A DNA stretch of 64,000 nucleotides, taken from Drosophila miranda (lineage: Eukaryota > Arthropoda > Insecta > Diptera > Drosophilidae). The DNA lies in NCBI RefSeq assembly GCF_003369915.1, contig NC_046674.1, forward strand, positions 27,345,657 to 27,409,656, in the 5' to 3' direction. How positions within the stretch are numbered: the stretch's first letter is position 1; every line of letters begins with the position of its first letter. Below the pieces are notes generated by a model. That model saw only the letters and a program-made list of their open reading frames with translations, made no database searches and was not told the origin of the DNA. Below are positions 58,603-64,000 of this stretch, piece by piece. A program made the translations under genes and the position numbers.

Positions 58603-60502
58603 TTGGGACAGAATTGCCATAGAAAATGGAACGATCGTAAAGAGAATTACAGACTCTCAAGCGACTTTGAGCAGATGTTTTTGCCCTACACTACACATCT
58701 ATATTTTTATTTGTTTAATTAACTATTGTCTGCTACGTATATTTATTTAGATAAAAATAATACAGAATTATTCCTCCGAGTTCCATATTATTATTATCTT
58801 AGTCCATATTTAGCAGATAACTATTAATGAACTAAATAAATATCCCTTTCATATATTATACAGGTCGACAAAATCAAGCTTCTGTTTCACTTTCTGTTTG
58901 CTGTAGGCCTACATTTATTTTATAATATAGAAACTATCTAAGGCCACCATCTAGCTAAGTGGAGGACCTATTTATTTGTATACATTTTTTGTATTTGAGT
59001 CCCAAGGCCCCCCCATTCAGAGACTTGCAATTTTTCATTCAATTTGTGAATAGTCTCTTCTAAAACATGCACAAAAAAAAAATTCTATAGCATGCAGTTA
59101 TGATTTCTTATTTGATCTTATTTCGTGTGAATCTTTAGAGCTGTTCAATCTGTACAATTGTGCTGTAATTTCACATACAAAATGCACCTTGCATAGCGAA
59201 ATCGTTTGGCAAAGTGATCGTAAGCGACAAAAAGTAAAAGTGCTATTCTATTCCAATAGATTATGTGTTACCCCCAAATATGGGGTCGACATCGTGATTT
59301 CTGTATAATTGATCAGAACCAACTAAAAGGGACGAGACGTTCTTCAAAATCAGTGGCCGCTGCTCTCTTAAAAGTTATTCTAAATTTCTAGAAATATGTA
59401 TGCCAGTATCTTAGAAAAGCGGCCATCTGTGTAGACCTACAGCAAACTCACTGTCGGCCCGTATTATTGATCAGGAAGCTAAACCTCTTCTCTTTTCTTC
59501 TCCTTCTCTTTACTTATCATATTTTTACATCACTGGCTGCCATTGGAATGAGTCTTGTTTCTGTAGATAAGTGTGGAAACTAGTCGCTATCGGCGAGGCT
59601 CAAGTCGGGAAGCAATCATCAACTGTGTGCATTTTGTTGTTGCATTCTCGGTCCCGAGACTCACTCGCGAGGACCTTTTTTCGCACATTTCGCACATATA
59701 TAAACCCAGTTCTTGAGGGGTATAGGGGTATATTAGGTTTGTGGTGAAGTGGATGTGGGTAACACCCAGAAGGAAGTGTTTTCGACCAAATTTTGTATCC
59801 AGACTCCTGTGATATCACACTGTTACAAGTGTATTTCAAAATCTCGCCCCGCCCCCTTTCACCTCCACCAAGGACGAAGAGCAAATAGCAATAGCAGATC
59901 GGATCATTATTATAGCCACAAGGAACAAATGGAATTACAGAGCTTACTCATTCTCTCACTCTCTCTATAACACACAGTCTTTCTCGTGCAGTGTGCGTGA
60001 TAAGGCGGAAGGGAGTAAAATAGAGAAAAAGAGACATACATATCAAAAACTACCAAGCGGTTCGACCGATTTGTATGGCCCACGCCGCGGATTCTCGAGC
60101 TCGAAAAGCGCTCACACAGGTGCGTTGCGTACCATACACGGCATGCACTTTGTTTTTGCTTTCTATTTTCCCACTTGTGCCGGAAAGTGAGATTTTAGAA
60201 TACAAAAAGTGCTTTCTGGCATCAAAATAACTGTGGAGTATTCCCCAACTCCATCAAGGCCTCAGCGGTTCGGTCAATCCAGTGTTCCTATATTAAGGAT
60301 AGTTCAAATTCAAATAGACGACTATCTTTCGCTTGTGTGGTTCTTGAAGATAATTTAATTTTTATTGGGCCAACATCGAAAATAAATGAAACAGAGATAA
60401 ACAGATAAAGGTACATAAAATAAAATCAAACATAAAACGCAAATAAAAATTCCAAATTCCAAAAATATAGGTACATTTTAGTAGCAATTTCGATAGATAA
60501 TC
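58286..60502. other. Intergenic region between zinc-finger gene and feo
   Basis: It holds the 3' UTR of the zinc-finger gene (several AATAAA-type signals, for example near 58835) and, at the right end, the feo 3' UTR with a minus-strand AATAAA at about 60361-60366, some 140 bp after its stop codon. A (TAT)13 microsatellite is at 58562-58601. I see no coding gene between them; the 59600-60190 open frames are short and unsupported. Confidence 0.6.
58562..58601. repeat. (TAT)13 microsatellite
   Basis: Uninterrupted ATT/TAT trinucleotide run in the 3' flank of the zinc-finger gene. Confidence 0.95.
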
Positions 60503-62623
60503 TCATCGTGGATTCGGCCACATGCGACTTTCACGTGGCGACGGGAGCTTCAATTGATTGCCAAATCGAGGCCTCTCCTCCTGATTGACCGCCTGCTTTG
60601 ACGGTGTGTTGGCGGCCGACGCCACCGAATTGTGGTTTACGAGGACATGGCGAATTCGTGGCACAGCCACGCGATTGCGCTGATGCTTAGCCCCGCCGAC
60701 GGGCAGCACTGAGGAGCGACTCGTGGGCACAAATTCGTCATAGGAGATCCCGGCTTCGCGGTCATTTTCAGTGGTCTCATCGGTCATATACTCGGAATCG
60801 CCGGGCGATCTTTTATCCGGCACCGCTGATTTTGTGCGTGGCTTCTTTTTCGAGCATGTGCCAAGGCTGCGTCTGCCCAATCCCCCGCTGCGACGCAATG
60901 TGTTGTCCAGGACGCGGACCCGCTTTAGTGGCGACTTGGACGCCTTCAGCTGGCTGTTGGCCAGCCGCTGTGCGGTAGACGGCGACGGGCGTATCGAATT
61001 CAGAGAGCTCATGAGGCTGCGCTTGGCGTTGGGAGTCCGATACCCCGAAGAGCTGGCGGCTGCTGATGGATTTAGTCGCTTGTGCAGATTCCCAGTGCTC
61101 TTGGTCATATTGGGAGTGATCAGCTGGATTGTTGGGGTCTTGCGCAACGACATTGTCGAGGTCGACATTGAGGACATGTTCTTCAAAGTTCGGGGCGTGC
61201 GAGGGGCCGTTGAACCGGCAGTCGGCGGTGGCATCATCAATTTGCTGCTGCTGCCCGTCCTCGTGGTGGGCGGGGCCTTCTTGCGGGCCGAGCTCTGCTT
61301 GGCCTTCCGATAGTTCTCCCATTCGCCAGCCATCAGCTCCAGTATGTTCTCGCCATAAACCAGAAACGGGCCATGCGATTGCACCTCATAGGCGTGCACC
61401 AGTTCAGTGATCTGCTGCTCAATCTTGGGCAGCTTCGAGGTGATGGCCTTGCGTTCCTTTTCCTCTTTAAGGAGCTGGCCGCCACGATTGTTGAAACGAT
61501 TCGGCTCGTTGGCCTTTGCCTCTAGAGCCTGCATGCGGGACCAAAGTTCTGCACGGCTCTCGTACAGATCGAAAATCTCCTTGTTGCACGTGTAGAAGCT
61601 CTTCAGATCATCCAGCTCCAGCTCGTGCAGCTCCAACAGGTCTTCGTTGTAATACTTATTGTAGTAGTTGGAGAAACGCTTGCGCTCCTGCTGGCTCTTG
61701 AGCGTTAGATCCCACCACTTGCTTATCTCGACGCGCAGCTGCTCGATGAACGTCTTGAGGTTCTGGCTGCGCAGTGCCTGGCAGCGCTGCAGCTCCGAAT
61801 GGAGGATGTCATAGGTGCGCTGCGTAATCTCGGTGCACTCGCGCACTCGTCGCACTGCGCTCTCGTCCGTCTCCTGGAGGCGATCCCACAGCACGTAGAT
61901 CTTCTCGCGCATGTCATGGATTTTGGAGCGCAGCTCCTGGAGCTGCTCGGCATAACTGTTGCGCATCTGCCGCAGCCGCTCTAGTGTCTCTAGTGTTAGA
62001 TTGTGGCTCAGATCGTTCAGTAGGCGATCCTCTGCATCGGTCTGGGGCATCAGCTCGAGCATCTTCATGTCATGTTTGATGGCCTTGCGCAGCTGGTCCA
62101 GCTCCGTCTGGCGCACTGCGCGCTGAGAGCGCAGGTTGTCGAGATGGTCGCGAAAGCCGTCCATCTCATCGGGCAGGGGCAGCGGGTCCGCCAGTAAAGG
62201 GAGCGGCAGTGCGCCCAGCTCTTCGCAGAGCTGCTCCTGCTGGAGCAGCAGCTCCCCGATCTCCGCCCGACGTTTCGAGAGCTCCTCGCGCAGATGCTCA
62301 ATGCTTTTGTCCAGCTTCAGCTGCCATATGATCAGTGGCACATCGTCGGGCCTCTGACCAATGTCCACCGTCTCATGGAGGAGTCGGGTGAGGTCGCTGG
62401 CCTCGGCTCGGAGTGCGGCTATGTCATCCAGGATGGCCGCCTGCTTCTCCCGCGACTCGGTCAGCAGATCCGTATAGAAATTATCCGCGTGCGCCTTGAG
62501 TTTGTGCAGAAAGTCCTCGCATGTCTTCGGCTCGAACATGAGGGACCACATTGAATAGAGCTGCTCCACATGCTCGCCAGTCATCTCAAGGATCTCTCCC
62601 TTGATGGGGGTTGGGTCAACCAT
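60503..62623 (-). CDS. feo: Fascetto, PRC1/MAP65/Ase1 microtubule-bundling protein
   Basis: Feo bundles antiparallel microtubules in the central spindle and is needed for cytokinesis. A single uninterrupted frame of 706 residues from ATG 62623 (GGCTATGGTTG); I prefer this to an in-frame ATG 72 bp upstream because the PRC1-type N-terminus starts at VDPTPIKGE. Residues about 1-300 are predicted coiled coil and dimerise. Residues about 300-445 are the microtubule-binding spectrin-like domain, the best-conserved part: WWDLTLKSQQERKRFSNYYN, then NEDLLELHELEL, then GPFLVYGENILELMAGEWEN. The C-terminal ~260 residues are basic, Ser/Thr/Pro-rich and disordered, with many minimal Cdk/Polo-type sites (TPRTPRT, KTPT, SGYRTP, SKSPLKR, KRSPGD). 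In the family these keep the protein inactive until anaphase. It reads opposite to the zinc-finger gene (tail to tail) and diverges from the gene starting at 63824. Confidence 0.95.
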   Translation of the reverse strand: MVDPTPIKGEILEMTGEHVEQLYSMWSLMFEPKTCEDFLHKLKAHADNFYTDLLTESREKQAAILDDIAALRAEASDLTRLLHETVDIGQRPDDVPLIIWQLKLDKSIEHLREELSKRRAEIGELLLQQEQLCEELGALPLPLLADPLPLPDEMDGFRDHLDNLRSQRAVRQTELDQLRKAIKHDMKMLELMPQTDAEDRLLNDLSHNLTLETLERLRQMRNSYAEQLQELRSKIHDMREKIYVLWDRLQETDESAVRRVRECTEITQRTYDILHSELQRCQALRSQNLKTFIEQLRVEISKWWDLTLKSQQERKRFSNYYNKYYNEDLLELHELELDDLKSFYTCNKEIFDLYESRAELWSRMQALEAKANEPNRFNNRGGQLLKEEKERKAITSKLPKIEQQITELVHAYEVQSHGPFLVYGENILELMAGEWENYRKAKQSSARKKAPPTTRTGSSSKLMMPPPTAGSTAPRTPRTLKNMSSMSTSTMSLRKTPTIQLITPNMTKSTGNLHKRLNPSAAASSSGYRTPNAKRSLMSSLNSIRPSPSTAQRLANSQLKASKSPLKRVRVLDNTLRRSGGLGRRSLGTCSKKKPRTKSAVPDKRSPGDSEYMTDETTENDREAGISYDEFVPTSRSSVLPVGGAKHQRNRVAVPRIRHVLVNHNSVASAANTPSKQAVNQEERPRFGNQLKLPSPRESRMWPNPR

Positions 62624-63823
62624 AGCCAATAGGAATGGGTCTTGTATTCGCGAATGGAAGGAATTTATGTGATGTGTGCAGGATTTCGATTGCACAATGT
62701 GTTGCTCAAGGAAAATGCCTCCGCACAGATAAGTGACGCCTCTCGTGTTGGCACAAATTGCACAATGAAAATTTTGTGTGCTTGATTTGCCTCATGCCTC
62801 AAAGCACAAAACAAGTTGATTCTGATTGATGTGCGGCCAAAAAAACACCTACTTTATATTGCAAATAAGTTCCTTCAAGGTTTTCCAGTTGTAAAGATAA
62901 TTTAGGATGAGAAATGTGTTTAGTAAAGAAGAATGCCACCGCACAGACTCTAATGACGCCAGACAAAATTTCGGTAAATTCAAAATGAAATGGCGGCGGC
63001 TGCAGTGCTGCCACCCGATTTTAAATATTGCTATTCATGGTGAATGACAGATACTGAAAAAAGTGTGGCCATCAATAAAATACCGCTTTCTGCCAATTAT
63101 TAGATGGCAGTACCAAGACAAAAATGAAACAAAAAGAAACGAAGCCAGCTAGGGAAAATGGCGTACATACAAGTATTTTTAATTCTAAAAATTAGTCAAT
63201 TGACTGTGATTATATTCATTATGGGAAAAAAAAAACCAAGAACTGTTTGGTATTTTGCAAAGGTGTCTTAAATATTGAAGTGTGCGTGTGGTGTGTGACT
63301 AGACCAAGACAAATTTCCAAAGAACATGCTACAAAGCAGGATCGGCAAAGTTTACTTACTGGCGTAATTATTTTTGTTTGCTAATAAGCTATATGTATGT
63401 ATGTATCAGTCAAAAAATAATATAAAAAAGTAGTTAAAATGCCGTTGAATTTTTGAACAAATGGCTGCCAGACCTGGCCGTTTAGAAGGCCGCTCTGCAA
63501 ATATACTAAAAAAAAATAAAAATACTTCAAGCTCGGTCACACCGAGCCCGGACTGCATCCCTCGAAAAATTGACAGCAAATTTTTGCTTACCTGTGTGAA
63601 AAAAGTAAATTTTCGTGCAATTTTTGTAGGAGTTTTTGTGTTCGCAGAAGCGTGCATGGCTCAGTAGTGTTTTAAAAATGCACTAAATAAATTTTCAATA
63701 TGGTTTAATCGAGTCACGGAAAGTGGGAACATTCGTTGTTCTACTTCTCTAAATAACACACGCATACAAAGACACGCCGCCGAGTGTCAACAGCTGCCCT
63801 GGCCCTGGCCGCCCGCCGTCAAA
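62624..63823. promoter_or_regulatory. Divergent intergenic region upstream of feo and the next gene
   Basis: 1.2 kb of mainly AT-rich sequence. GGTCACAC at 63535-63542 matches core-promoter Motif 1, and AGTGTGGCC near 63063 is a related variant on the other strand. Pyrimidine- and GC-rich sequence just before 63824 looks like a 5' UTR. No additional coding gene is visible. Confidence 0.5.
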
Positions 63824-63837
63824 ATGTCGGACATTAA
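63824..63837 (+). CDS. First coding exon of a further gene (partial)
   Basis: ATG at 63824 in a good context (CAAAATGTC) encodes M-S-D-I plus two bases of the next codon, directly followed by a perfect donor, AA|GTAAGT. The upstream GC-rich leader and Motif 1 site support a transcription start within about 280 bp. The rest of the coding sequence lies beyond the window, since no in-frame acceptor with an open frame is seen before 64000. The product cannot be identified from four residues. Confidence 0.55.
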
Positions 63838-64000
63838 GTAAGTAGCCTGCACAAGGGGGAAAATTCAAGTGTGAAGAGGAGCCGCAGTCGATTAATTGAT
63901 TATCAAATGTCCCATATCTCAGTAAAAAAGAAAAGTTCCCAGCTAGCGAATGTGAGCGTGTGTTAGGTGAAAGGAGGGCCTAAAGGATGAGGTCTTGATG

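Noticed and set aside
60771..61313. 180-codon plus-strand frame
   Set aside because: Antisense shadow of the feo C-terminal coding sequence.

Overview
The window reads as nuclear DNA of a Drosophila species. The spliced gene near the middle translates to a recognisable orthologue of small bristles (sbr, the fly NXF1 mRNA exporter). It is flanked by orthologues of 6-phosphogluconolactonase, a ZAD zinc-finger protein and fascetto (feo, the fly PRC1). In D. melanogaster sbr is X-linked (Muller element A), so this is probably Muller A. As I recall the D. melanogaster Sbr protein, this one is clearly diverged from it. Together with the very high density of simple repeats, that suggests a species outside the melanogaster subgroup; the obscura group is plausible but unproven.

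Layout. Positions 1-37000 are almost gene-free and full of microsatellites, minisatellites and old dispersed repeats. I can support only one isolated coding gene there (124 codons at 11792-12166), plus a dead Tc1-like transposase fragment (18785-19440) and several families of short dispersed repeats. Two GAGA/CAG-rich tracts read on the minus strand (29792-30320 and 33500-34480) look like alternative untranslated first exons or promoters of a large gene whose coding exons lie outside the window. A small two-exon secreted-protein gene lies at 37036-37544 (minus).

sbr occupies 39246-53330 (minus) in ten coding exons. Its exon 5-6 intron (40584-42226) has a weak GTATAC donor and sense-strand A-tracts, matching the retained intron known for NXF1 orthologues. 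Its 9.9 kb intron 3 hosts three complete genes: a 67-residue protein with an MGGCCS start typical of dual acylation (plus), a 127-residue secreted protein (plus) and an intronless 604-residue SLC5-type sodium/solute symporter (minus). The last two converge with only 98 bp between stop codons.

From 53331 to 64000 the DNA is compact and gene-dense. sbr and Pgls diverge from a shared intergenic region with four ATCGATA (DRE-type) cores. The 921-residue ZAD/C2H2 protein, feo, and the first exon of a further gene (63824 onward) follow. The genes near the right end are mostly housekeeping: mRNA export, the pentose phosphate pathway and cytokinesis. The left side behaves as regulatory, intronic or intergenic DNA.

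All exon boundaries were derived by eye from reading-frame continuity and GT/AG sites, without a transcript or database search.
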